NCBI GenBank assembly: GCA_021234155.1
Contig: JAJEKV010000077.1
Coordinates: 3,128,472 to 3,192,471 of the forward strand
Direction of reading: 5' to 3'
Origin: Isoetes taiwanensis
Lineage: Eukaryota; Streptophyta; Lycopodiopsida; Isoetales; Isoetaceae
DNA: 64,000 bases
The translations under genes and the position numbers were made by a program. How positions within the stretch are numbered: the first letter of the stretch is position 1; the number at the start of each line of letters is the position of its first letter. Positions 33,029 through 43,914 of the stretch are shown here, piece after piece. Under the pieces are notes generated by a model. That model saw only the letters and a list, made by a program, of their open reading frames with translations, had not been told where the DNA came from and made no database searches.

Positions 33029-36000
33029 ATGCTTATAGTATCTTGGAATCTACGTGGCATTAAAGGGATTCTTAAACGTGCGAGTCCCTCGGCAGCCATC
33101 GTCCATGAAGGCGCATTATTGTCATGTTGCAAGAACACGATTACCGCACTTCGAGGCCAAATGTCCGGGAATTGGAAGTAGGGTCAGGATACTCATCTTT
33201 CAGCCAGCGCCCAAGGTACCAAGGGGGTACGTACTGCATTCTCCGAAGGCGGGGGTAAAACGTTCATTTGTTGATCCTGGGCCGCTGGCGTGCGCAATCT
33301 TTGAAAGTCAAAATTGTCTATGGGGGCTCGTGAATGTATATGCTTCCAACAAACCGTCTGAAAGGGCAATTATGTGGAGGATGATTGAGAACTGGATATC
33401 CCAAAATGAGAGTACAGTTGAAAACTGGATACTGGGGGGAGACTTGAATATGACAGATGTGTGGAACCAAAAAGTAGGATTACACAGAATTTGGTAAGCG
33501 TGGGAGGAGAACTCATGGCACTTCGCTTCTAAATACGGTGGGCCTCTCCTTAGTACCTCCCTCCAACACTACATTTTCCTGGTCTAACAAACAGAAAGGT
33601 CAGGAGAGGGTGTACTTGCCTCACCGATGATTCTACATGGCCAATAAACCGCTAGTTTCATGGATAAGTGTTAAGTAGAGGGTGACCTTGCATTCTCCCA
33701 CTCGACCATGTTCCCCAAAAATGATCTTGGAAGACATCCCCACAGCCCGAAAAAATGGCAATGTCCCTTTCAAATTCAACACCTCTTGGCTAGGAAAGAA
33801 GGCCTTCTGCAACCCTTTTAGGGAAGCCCTTGGCATATTATGTAATGAGGTTTCTCCCCTTCCCTCCATGAAAGCCTGGGTCCATAAGCTAAACTCCATG
33901 AAAGCGTGGATCAAAACTTGGGGCAAGAACAGAGCCATGCATTTTAGGCGAGAAAAAGAGTCGGTCTACAACGAACTCAGAGAAGTTAAACAATGCCTAT
34001 TCAATGACCCGTTTAATCGGGTATTGCACTCCCGAGAGGCTGAACTTGAAGTAAAAGCTAAAGCAATTGAAGAAGAGGAAGCAAAGGGAGCTGCAATACG
34101 TTCCAAAACAAAGTGGTATGCTGAACTTGATCATGAAAACTCCAAGTGCTTTTTTCGAATGGCTGGAGCTAGGCTAGCTGACAATAGTATCACATCTATC
34201 AAGGACAAATCTCAGAATGTTTTGACAAATCCGGCTGAAATCCAAGCCTTTATTAGGGAAGATTTCCAATCCCAATTCAGAGAAGAGCCCCCTCAGCCAT
34301 CATATAAGGTACAGATCTCTCAATGGTTGGCAAAAGTGGATTGGACCACGGGAGTCACGAATGCTGATAATCAGGCCCTCTTACAACCTCCGACAAATGA
34401 TGAAATCTACAAGACCTTATGTTCCTTGGCTTCAGGTAAATCCCCAGGTCCAGATGGATTCCCTCCTGAGTTCTTTGTAGAATTCTGGGAGATATTTGGT
34501 CCCCACTTCCTCGGCAATCGGTGCTCAGCCCACACAAACATTGCACCCATCCTTAGCAACAGGATTCATCACCCTGGTGCCCAAAGTCCCTAGGCCCCAA
34601 TCTCTGGGCGAATGGAGACCTATAGCATTGACCAATGCTCTCTATAAAGTTATTATGAAGATGCTTGCTAACCGATTAAAGCCCATTCTGAACAGGGTTA
34701 TTGGCAAAGAGCAGTCTGCCTTTCTTCCAAACAGGTACATCCTGGATAACTATCTGGCCGCTCGAGAGGGGTTGCACTGGTGTCGGGTGCTCATCAAAAT
34801 GGATTTTAGGAAAGCATACGACTCTCTGAGATGGGATGCCTTGAAGGAGATAATGGCTCACATGGGATTTGACCAACAATTTATTAATATCTCCATGGGT
34901 ATGAATAAACTGGCCTCGGCCTCGGTGCTTATCAATGGAGAACCCTCGGGTCTCTTTGACCTCAGGAGAGGCATTAGACAAGGGTGTCCCCTTGCCCCCT
35001 ATCTATTCCTTATTATGGCTAATATGCTGACCAGGATGGTGAACCTTAGGATCTCTGAAGGTGTTCTACAGGGCCTCACTCTACCTGATCTAGAAAACAA
35101 GCTCACTATTATGTAGTATGCGGATGACACATTTATGTTTCTCCGATTTGATGATGGCGCTTCCAGTCCTTTCGAGAAATTCTTGATGCCTTTGAAATCA
35201 TATAAGGCTGGATTAAAATCCAAACAAGTGCTTTCAACATGTGGGCCTTAGAATCGCTATTGACCCTCGTGTTAGAACTGGGGTTTTCCTATTATTGACG
35301 CAGACGGACGGTGAAACTCTTGGGCCTTCCACTTTCTCTCTCTAAAATCTCAAAGGAATATGGTCCCCTACGTTGGATCGCCTCGAAAGAAGGTTGGCCT
35401 CCGGTCGCCTAAAGGACTTCATGGGCGAGGTCGTCATGGCTAATGCCATCCTGGCAGCCTCCCATGTATATTTCTCCTCGGTACTTGTGGCACAAAAAGG
35501 AGTCTATAATCAGATCCAGGTCATTATTAGGAAATTTATCTGGGGTGGACTGGCTCAGGTTACATGGTCTGAACTTTGTAGAGATAAAAAGGAAGGTGGG
35601 CTGGGCTGTAAGGATCCCTTCACTCAAGCTCAAGCTCTTGCTGCTAAATTTGTTTGGCGAGCTCTGCATGGAGACACCTCCCCAGCTCTTGTATTTGTCA
35701 AACACTGGTTTAGCCAATGTAAGCTCATAGGTAAGCCTGCTCTACCTAGGGATGAACTTGGGGCTGCCTTCAGGGATTTCAAGATTGCACCTGGCACCTC
35801 CCCAGTCATGAGAAAAATACTCCAGACATGGAAGACAGTTCAAGCCCTATGCTCCCCCTCAGACTTACCACAATGCTTGGAGGGGATCAAGTGTTTTTGG
35901 AATGAGCAAGTGCAGGGGATTAGGACATCTTCCTTTGGCATTGGTGCACCCTCGAATCTATGTCAAATGGAAAAATCACGGGATTTACCTACTGTGTCAT

Positions 36001-36846
36001 CTTTGGGAAAGTGGCAAGTGGATCTCCTGGACCAGGCTTAAAAATAAGATGAGTGGAGCAGGTGAAGGTGACAGGAAAATATTTAGGGAGATATTAGCTA
36101 ATATCCATGGAATTTCGAGTCGTCAGGGTCCCAAGAACTTTGGTTATGTCTGGGCTCCCAAAGGTATTGTGTGGCCAAAATCTATCATGAGCTTTGTAGG
36201 GTAACTCCTCTCAAAGCTATATCATAAGCTAGGATCAGTGGGCACCAGAACGCCCAACTCGGCTCGCTAACTCCTGGAAATCTTTATGCTCTAGGAGAAT
36301 ACGCTTCTTCCGATGGATGCCCTTCCTGGGTGGCCTCGACCAAAGAGACATTATTTCAAGATGTATTTCTCTGATCTATGCCCTCCCGGATGTGCACTTA
36401 GCGAGCCTACACAACATCTCTTCTTACATACGAGATACTACCTTCACGGGCACTGGGTTTCTCCTATATTGGAGCTCCAAGCCTGCCATCTCACTTGGCC
36501 CATGGTCAATCTGGTGTCTGATCATTGCCCTGTTTTGGCCTCCCTGGTGTCTATTGCACTGTGGGTGGTCTGGAAGCATTGGTGTGAGGTGGCTCTCGGG
36601 GGGCAAGCAGTTTGCCTCGACAAAATCAAGAGCTACTTTAATATGGAGGTTGCCCTGATGGCCTTATCCCACCATAGAAAGATGGGAACTGCCTATAACA
36701 AGGAACTGGATAGGATTGGAAGAATCACTGGATTCTATGACTATTTTAAATGCCACTGGTGTGACAAAGATGATATAACGCCCTCGACGTTTTGCAAAAA
36801 TAAGGTAACTTTTGTTCTCTTCGTTTCGAGCCTATCCACCGCATAG
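33029..36846 (+). pseudogene. L1 ORF2: endonuclease and reverse transcriptase, inactivated
   Basis: Start at ATG 33029, giving MLIVSWNLRGIKG, the usual endonuclease N-terminus. Then IVMLQEHDY near 33118-33144 (catalytic Glu, in another frame), WGLVNVYASN and WILGGDLNMTD near 33430-33460. The linker and RT follow: SGKSPGPDGFPPEFF near 34434, WRPIALTNALYK, KMDFRKAYDSL near 34798, GIRQGCPLAPYLF near 34972, then an in-frame TAG at 35114-35116 directly before YADDTFMFL. Thumb/C-terminal parts: FIWGG near 35536 and KKEGGLGCKDP, ending with HWCDKDD near 36753-36775. Frameshifts occur in the endonuclease, near 34510-34590 and after 35160. It is a complete but dead ORF2. Confidence 0.88.
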
Positions 36847-37072
36847 AGTTGTGGAAATAGACTGGTTTTAGTCCATAGTACCCTTCACTGCGGAGAAGAC
36901 GATGACTCTATAGTATCTGCTTGATGGCGAAGACGACTGCTAGTTCTATTAGTACACACTCTAGCAAAAAAAATAGGTGCACTCACGTGTTGTTCTTACT
37001 TTTCCTATCTACCCAATTCAGGGGATCCTTTTGTACTCACTTTATATATATAAATTTATACTCTTACCCTCA

Positions 37073-37089
37073 CAAAAAAAAAAAAAAAA
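37073..37089 (+). repeat. L1 poly(A) tail
   Basis: An uninterrupted A run at the L1 3' end, followed directly by the second copy of the target duplication. The 3' UTR before it has no obvious AATAAA closer than the general AT-rich run. Confidence 0.9.
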
Positions 37090-37101
37090 ACAATTCTAAA
37101 G

Positions 37102-37738
37102 AAGAAGCTTTTCGTTGGCAACCGATGAAGAATATCGCCAACTTATAGAAGCAGCCACATCAGTCGCTCAAGAGTATCCGGAGTCATCAAACTCCAGTTA
37201 AGTTGTTCAAATCTGCAAAGCAATAAAAGACATCCATAATAATCGGATGCATAAACCCATGAATTAGTGGTCATCTATAAGATGTACTCCATGAGGAATT
37301 AACTCTTGTACATGCTTGAAAATGAAGACGTTCACTCAAGTCCCAGTACTCCCAACCTAGATCTTGTGGAAAGTTTCCAAGATCAAAAGGGGGAGAAGTT
37401 AGGGAAAGCCATAAGTACATGGCACCTATGTTTATAAGAGAAGAGTAGTTGGAGTTATTCTGGAAGTTTGATCTTGTAAACTTCCAAAGACTTGGATAAG
37501 TTCAAGTATTGCAGCTTAAGGGTAAGTCCACAACCCTAGTGGCACCTAACTTGTATTGTTGGAAATAAGACCACACTTTATGGCACCCATATTAGTGAAG
37601 ACCACATGTTGGTGGTAATGTTTATATTATGAAGCTGCAAGTGTAGAAATGAGCAATAAAGACTCCAAAATATGAAGCCGCCACAAAGTCTTAAGAAGAA
37701 GACTATATGAAGGTTTGTTCATGAAGATTAAAGGGGAG
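37102..37738 (+). other. LTR element internal region, right part, with polypurine tract
   Basis: The continuation of the LTR element after the L1. The first 20 codons (NSKEEAFRWQPMKNIANL) continue the left-hand frame and then stop. The rest is A/G-rich, non-coding sequence ending in ATTAAAGGGGAG (37727-37738), the plus-strand primer tract abutting the 3' LTR. Confidence 0.7.
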
Positions 37739-37971
37739 TATTAACAGTAATAAATAAGTGTTTAATCTCCCTGAACAGACACAAATCAGATTGTGCTTGT
37801 ACACATCATCAATCCATGCCAAAGGACATGATGATGTGGAATGCGTCCATTCATGAAGAGATGCCATTCACATCTCTTCACATACTATGTAAAGTCACAA
37901 TCCAGGCTATTTGGATTAACTCTCATGAACTCTGAACAATACAATTTTCCGCAGAATTCTATTTCATAACA
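37739..37971 (+). repeat. 3' LTR (233 bp)
   Basis: Same length as the 5' LTR with about 12 differences by eye, roughly 5% divergence. It ends TTCATAACA and is followed by GCTTC, close to the ACTTC before the 5' LTR. Confidence 0.88.
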
Positions 37972-38059
37972 GCTTCTTTGAACGAATGTATTTAATCCTA
38001 GCAATTTTCACAAGAGCACATATCTCATTACCACCCCAACCAAAATTGTGAATCATGCC

Positions 38060-38283
38060 AATGATCTGCAGATTTTACCGTCGGACTTGATGGTATTTGA
38101 GAGCCTTTAGGGTTTTTCCTCCCAAGTGGGGTTTTTTCATCCCTAGTAGGGTTCTCACTGCACATTGTTTGTTTTGGTGTTGGGGTTTTGGCTTTTTGCT
38201 CGTTTTCTCCATGTACTGGAATCTCATAGGCCTCTCGCCTCCGTGGACGCAAAATAAACTTCCTTCCTTCCTTCCTTCCTTCT
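38060..38283 (+). mobile_element. LINE 3' stub with (CTTC)n tail
   Basis: Only the 3' UTR of the LINE-A family is present: TTTGAGAGCC ... TAGGGTTTTTCCTCCCAAGT ... GTTGGGGTTTTGGC ... CGCCTCCGTGGACGC, then AAAATAAA and (CTTC)n (38259-38283). It lines up with 19478-19710 throughout. An extreme 5'-truncated insertion. Confidence 0.85.
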
Positions 38284-39126
38284 TAACTTTTAACAACCCT
38301 AAAACTATATAAACATGTCAATCGATAAGAACTGATTTCCCCTCTCAACTTTATATGAGGGTGCACTCCACCAAATTAAATGCTTTTGTGATCCAAAATC
38401 ATACCCTCATTATGTCTAACTCTTGTTAGCTTCTTTAATCAAATAAGCAAAAATTGCTCTTTGGAGAATATGAAGGGCTATGTAAAAGTTGCTAAGAAAA
38501 CCTTAACCTTCTTGTTTCATTTTTGTTTTTTGGAGCATCATTGATTGGTTTTAGCAGTGATGCATAATTGAGTCATAATGTATTATTTCCATGCACAATT
38601 TATTTGTATGGAACAGAAAAATGCAACGACAAGTCAATGGATTGAAATTGTTAAGTAGTAAGACAAGTCAATGAATTGAAATTCTTAAGTAGTAAGAGGC
38701 ATATTATACATGTTTTACCCAAAACGTCATTGCACATGCATATTGATTTGTTTATTCTACTTTCTTCATGCACCTAATGTTGCCACTTAAGTTTAGCATG
38801 CTAGCATTTGTATTGAGCCCGACTTGGCCAACCCAAGTAAAATAGCGCCAACTTCTGAACTTGGTCAATTTGACAGAAGGAAACAAATGAGATGTGAATA
38901 AACTAAGGACAAAAAAGAATAGAAAGTTACATCAGTATGAGGTGTCTATGAATGAGAGGTCTGCAGTGATGTGAGTGTGAAGATGACAAACTATTTAACG
39001 CCAAGTCGAGAACCAAGAGTCATGGAGTTGAATTGAATTGAAATGAATTATAATGCAAGAGCGATGGAAGACTAAGCCATAGGCGAAGACTAGGCGATAG
39101 GTGAACTACCAATATTCTATTTATGA
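38284..39126. other. Unassigned AT-rich stretch
   Basis: No coding features recognised. A 35-bp tandem duplication (GACAAGTCAATG(G/A)ATTGAAATT with TTAAGTAGTAAG) occurs near 38630-38695. Confidence 0.4.
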
Positions 39127-39195
39127 AGAATAGAATAGAATAGAATAGAATAGAGTTTTTGTCGTCCAAGAAGAGCAATGGACAGTAGTCCATAT
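39127..39195 (-). mobile_element. Tiny LINE 3' end, minus strand, (AGAAT)n tail
   Basis: On the minus strand this reads GTCCATTG ... CTTGGACGACAAAAAC then (TCTAT/ATTCT)n, like the 3' end at 52381-52440 and, more loosely, 25740-25786. It lies directly upstream of the membrane-protein gene, so its right edge may merge with that gene's leader. Confidence 0.6.
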
Positions 39196-39238
39196 TGTTG
39201 TGGAGGACAATAGCCAAGCACATTGGAGAAATTGGGCG

Positions 39239-40115
39239 ATGGCGTTGGGGGCGCAAGGGGTAATGGTGTGTCTTCTTTTTGCGTATGGGTGCAGTGGATA
39301 TACGTTGAAAAGCATAAGAGCAAGCCCTGGAGGAGGTGTGCAGCAGTGGGAAGAAGTGGCAGCGTCTGAGGATGGCAGGTACAAGGCGAATATGAGGATC
39401 GGATATGACTCAAGCAACCAGAGCTGGGAATGCCAGATGAATGTGGTGGAGGATGAAAACCCACTGGTTTCATATTCTTGCCCCATGCCTGTAACCCCCG
39501 ACTCCTGTTCCTTGGCTGTATCAGAACAAGGCAGCCTCTCGCTCTTCACAGCCCAGGCTTCTGCTCCAATTACTCGCCTCACCAATTACAAGCTTCCATA
39601 TTCCCAATACGTGCTCTTATACCTGCACAACCATGATCCCATCTACTTCACCTATTCCAATTTCCCTCCTCCTTCCTCGTCTCAAAGCTCGCGCTCACTT
39701 TCAACCTCGGCTCCTGGTGGTTCAACTCCGAATCTGAGGTACATCTTACAAATGCTCTGCTCTGTTTCCGAATCTGCTAAATTCAATTCAATTCAATTCA
39801 ATTCCATTCCTTTTTGCGCTCACCGTGGAATAACAATTTGCTTGTTCTTCCCACAGCCTCAAATTTATTGGCATCGTTATTGGAGCTGTTCTTGGGGTTG
39901 TGATTCTACTATTTGCAGTGTATAAATGTTACAAACATTGTCATATCTCATGTGGCTGTGACGGGAGCTTTGAAGAGAATAAGAAAAAAGAGGAAAAGGC
40001 TAAAGCAGAAAAGGAGAAGAAGGAGAAAGAGGAGAGGGAGAAGAGGCTGCAGTGCCAATGCCGGGTTAGCTCCTATGGTTACTGCACCTCCTGCCGGTAT
40101 TATAACTACTGTTAG
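39239..40115 (+). CDS. Single-pass membrane protein, unrecognised family (two exons)
   Basis: Exon 1 is 39239-39738 and exon 2 is 39857-40115, joined by a GT...AG intron (donor CTGAG|GTACAT, acceptor CCCACAG|CCTC), giving a 252-residue protein. I chose the ATG at 39239 because its context (GGGCGATGGCG) is good and it starts directly on a signal peptide (MALGAQGVMVCLLFAYGCSG); an in-frame ATG at 39200 would add 13 residues. After cleavage comes an ectodomain of about 145 residues with three Cys (ECQM, YSCPM, DSCSL), then an S/P-rich stalk. One membrane helix follows (IGIVIGAVLGVVILLFAVY), then CYKHCHISCGC, a K/E-rich charged segment, and a Cys/Tyr tail (CQCRVSSYGYCTSCRYYNYC). The intron holds an (ATTCA)n microsatellite. 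Type I topology is inferred; function unknown. Confidence 0.75.
39739..39856 (+). other. Intron of the membrane-protein gene, with (ATTCA)n microsatellite
   Basis: A 118-bp phase-2 intron with canonical GT and a T/C-rich CCCACAG acceptor. About five ATTCA units occur at 39780-39805. The joined codon is AGC (Ser), and the frame continues through the membrane helix, which supports the splice model. Confidence 0.75.
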
Positions 40116-41478
40116 GTCGCTTCCTTCACATGTCAATTTCAGATGTAAATTTTACTATTCCAGCCTACCTAATACTTCTTGTACATATTATTTAAATGGC
40201 ATAGCACATTGGTCTTTCCTCCCCCTTCAAGCTAGGGCTTAGTTTGTAAAATTTTAAGTGGACCTTTAACTCTTTCATTCATCTCTGCAATATAAGTGGC
40301 TCATCATAGTTTGATTCTTAGCCATCATGCTTCGAGCAAACTACTTATCATGGTTTTGTTTATCATGGCTCAAGATAATCCTACCATGAATTTGTGCAAT
40401 TTTGGAACATACTCATATATGGTGGGCCCCTACCTCCGAGATCACACAACTTACTGCGTCGTCAATGGTTTCGAAGCCAAAATTTTTCATGCTTGGTGCG
40501 ATGCATTTGGCATGGTTTTTGGCTAGATGCATCTGAATCAAAAGCTTCAAATCCCTATCAAGATCTGATCCGATCCAACTATACAGGACATTAGAGTGTG
40601 TCAGAGTGACACTTCGGTCAACGAACAAATAAAAACATAAACAATATGCTTCTTAATAGTATATCTCGATAGTTGACATAATTTAATGTACTACTTGCAA
40701 AATAAACTATGACCATCTAAACTAATATATAAACATGTTGGTGTGATTTGAATCCATCTAAGTTGGTGTTGGGGATATGTACATATACACTCATATATGT
40801 GCTTTTGTATATTTTGATAAATATTTAAGAGAGATGTTTGAATACGTCAGTATATACCTATGTCTAAAATATAATACTTGCACATGTTCCCTCTCTATAT
40901 ACAAGCTAGCACAACATCTGTGTTCCAACAACTCAATAGTCTAGACATATTTCTCACAGCTAGAAAATGATGTTATACCACAATGTTTGAAAGATGTACC
41001 AGTGATGTCAGTCGTGATATGAATATACCTCCTATAAATTGTTGGAACATCCATAGGCCTTGTTAGGGGCATTTTGCAGTGTGACAATAAACATTAAGCA
41101 ACCCCAAAGGAAATTCGTGTAAGGGCCACCACTAACCAAAAACATTTGAACAAGAATCATTGCCCTTTTACTGGATATTGTTCAATAACTGCAGGATAAC
41201 ATGCATGTTTCCATGTGTTATGAGGGAGTGAAGCCAAGGCGCCTATGTTGATGTACGAATTGCTTTTTGATGGCCATCTAGTAAATCGATCTCTTCTTAT
41301 CATGTGGCCTCAATGCCAGAGGGATACACTTCCTTCAAAAGGAATATGCCATGTGCGCGCATAGGATGGTAAAAATACACCTATATACGCCATTTCTTTC
41401 AGAAAAAACCCCTAGCATATATTTTTCAAATTTTGTTGTACATATACCTTCTTCCAATTTTACACGTCAATACTTAAG

Positions 41479-41513
<35 letters not shown>

Positions 41514-42889
41514 TATAAACATGATTCCCGTATAGTCCCTTATTTGTATACGTAATGTTTTTGGTAATCATATATGTTTATGAAAAGATTGAGATTGAAA
41601 CTTGAGTTATAGTGTTTGCTCAATACATGAACCTCTCATATTCCCAAGCATGTGTATAAGATGCATGGGGTGGTGAAAGAACCTTTATAAATGCCAGTTT
41701 TTAATAGAAATCCCCCAGCACATTGTTTTTGAATTTTGCTATGCATGTAACCCCTCCTAATTTTACATGTCAATTCAAAAGGAAAAATGTATTTTATCAT
41801 GCAGGTCCAAGCCCTAAAAGCATTCCCTTCGTGTTCACAAACGTGGTTTCGAGGGTTCTTCGAAGAGACTCTCCCTTGCCTCAATGGTAATGTCTCCATC
41901 TAGTAAATGGTCTCTTCTGGTTTCTATGGTCTCAATGAAAATGTTTTGTCAAGTTTTATGGTGGCAGATTATTTATTGCAGGTGCATTATGGTGATCCCT
42001 AATTCATAGGTTAGATTCTCGAATTTCAAATCTCTTTCTATATACATGAAAGGGTTGAAGCATTGAGCATTATTTCTCTACGTGATTGACTTCAAAAGTG
42101 CGGAGTTTGTTGTTGATCCCTTCTAGTTCTATATAAGCATGAATCTAGTGAAAGTGAACTTTTGGCTGAATTCAATTTTTTTTACATGTATGTAAGATAG
42201 ATCTGAGACCTAATCTGCAGGGATTTTGGGGAGGAAGTAGGCTATCTCGAACACCTAGATATAGATGTTGTAGAACTAGTGTGTTACCACTAGACTAGGG
42301 AAGATGACTTGAAACTTGTTGGTCGGTGTATATTTAGTAAGTGACCTCGGTAGTTTTGGGTAAAAATAATCAATGCTCATGATCTTGAGGTTAGAGTAAA
42401 TTTTCTAATATCCATTCCAAGTTATCTGTTTAGATTATGTGTTCCATGGATTTCATAAACCTATGCATTGAGTGGTGAACTCAAAGCTTGTATTTTCAAA
42501 CTTCTCAAGTTGTGGAAGCAATGCAAAAGAATGAAGACTAAATATAAAAAGCTATAACTATGAAAAATAAAGGTAGATTGCTATGTCTGTTTCCCATTGC
42601 TGGTCCACATGGCTTAGGATCATTCGAAAAGCCAGAACATCCTCATGTTAATTGGTTTTAAACTTGTCTTAAGAATATATAAATTCCATGTATAGTATTC
42701 TATTTGAAAAAATTAGTGGTTGCTAGAATTGCATTATTTAATGGTAATGTTGAAGCACAAGAAAATTGGACCTATATGAATCTCCACTCACTCTTCGAAA
42801 AATTATGTTAGAGGAGGTAGAAAATCACCAAATCATTGTATAAGTGACAAATGAACAAATATAGAATTGGTAGTGATAATTCTATGGCC
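40116..42889. other. Intergenic AT-rich stretch with diverged duplication
   Basis: 3' flank of the membrane-protein gene, then AT-rich DNA. A diverged direct duplication links 41222-41465 with parts of 41640-41945: CCATCTAGTAAAT(C/G)G and an ACCCCTAGCA-like block followed by CAATTTTACACGTCAAT / CTAATTTTACATGTCAAT. A pure A run of about 31 bases lies near 41481-41511. No gene was recognised. Confidence 0.45.
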
Positions 42890-42972
42890 CCAGGCGCTCC
42901 GTTGCTGCTACACAACCCAAAGAAGCCAGGAAAATAGCAAATACTTCAACCGGTCTAAAAGCATATAGACGC

Positions 42973-43914
42973 TTGGTCAGATCCAAGAAGCGGCTATGGA
43001 AGCAAAATAAACAAGCTGAACTTGTCATTGAGCTGCTGCAGCAACCCAAGAGATTTTGGCGTGCCCTATCTCCACCGACGCAACAACTTTGCCTAACTGG
43101 CCTCCATGTCTGGAAAACTTATGTGATGCATCTTTATTTTAAAGGGAAGAACAAACTAGACCTGCCACCAACTGATGCTACACATTTTTGCATACAAATG
43201 GATGAAGTGCGAAAGGGAATTAGTGATCTAGCCCGTGGAAAAGCATGTGACATTGATGGTCTGATTGCAGAATACATCAAAGCTGGTGGGGAAGAACTTG
43301 CAACGGTTATCACCGACTTGTTCAATCAAGCCATTGTTGAAGGATTCCCAAATGTTTGGATCACGAGCCTGATACACCCCATCCACAAGAAGGGAGATGC
43401 TTATGAACCAGGTAATTATCGAACTTTAATGATCAGCCCCATATTAGCAAAACTGTTTGGAAAAACTTTTGATGCAAAACTCTCCATATGGGCTGAAGGA
43501 CAAAACATTAGAGCTCATGGACAAGCTGGATTCCGCCCCAAATACTCCACACTAGATCACCTTCTCACTCTCCAAGCATTAGTAGAAGATTCTAAAGCAC
43601 ATGGTAAGAAGGTTTTCTACTGCTTCATAGACTTTGCGAAAGCATTCGATACGGTCCCACGCCAGTTGCTAATTAACAGACTCCAACAAATTGGAGTTCC
43701 AGAAGCATGGATTATAGGCATAGGCAGATTATATGAAAGAGTAAGAGGCAAAATCAGCACACCAGTAGGACTATCAGAGACAATAATCAGCGACATTGGA
43801 GTTAAACAAGGCTGCCCGCTCTCGCCCACTCTATTCGGACTATACGTAGACCAGCTTGAAGACCTTCTCAAGGCAGCAGGGTGCAATTTTTCCAACTTCA
43901 TCATGAGCTCATAA
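42973..43914 (+). pseudogene. LINE reverse transcriptase, N-terminal two thirds
   Basis: A 313-codon frame. It contains the linker motif QPKRFWRAL (residue about 23), GLIAEYIKAGGEEL (RT block 1 region), WITSLIHPIHKKGD and NYRTLMISPILAKLF, GQAGFRPKYSTLDHLL, VFYCFIDFAKAFDTVPR with the first catalytic Asp, and GVKQGCPLSPTLFGLYVDQLE. It stops before the YADD box. Downstream (43915-43965) only the tail of that box (YLLLVAHT) can be read, so a small indel seems to have destroyed the catalytic Asp pair. The first Met is internal to the original ORF. Confidence 0.85.

Larger units (their letters stand above)
28593..37089 (+). mobile_element. Full-length L1-type LINE nested in the LTR element
   Basis: An 8.5 kb L1 with a TC-rich 5' UTR (28.6-30.1 kb), ORF1 (DUF4283 and zinc knuckle), an unusual 1.8 kb inter-ORF spacer made of tandem repeats, ORF2 (endonuclease and RT) and a poly(A) tail (about 37073-37089). 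Exact 12-bp target duplications flank it. ORF2 carries several frameshifts and a stop just before the catalytic YADD box, so it cannot move on its own. Because it interrupts the LTR element it is the younger insertion. Confidence 0.9.
26701..37971 (+). mobile_element. Short LTR retrotransposon containing a nested L1
   Basis: Two 233-bp direct repeats (26701-26933 and 37739-37971) differ at about 12 positions by eye, mostly transitions. A tRNA-Met primer site follows the first and a purine tract (AAAGGGGAG) precedes the second. Flanks ACTTC and GCTTC are a plausible 5-bp target duplication with one change. Without the nested L1 (28593-37089) the element is about 2.8 kb and encodes no recognised gag or pol, so it was probably non-autonomous. 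Confidence 0.85.

Noticed and set aside
39121-39585. 154-codon minus-strand frame opposite the membrane-protein gene
   Set aside because: The plus strand gives a signal peptide, a canonical intron and a membrane helix; the minus frame has no domain and runs through the microsatellite tail.
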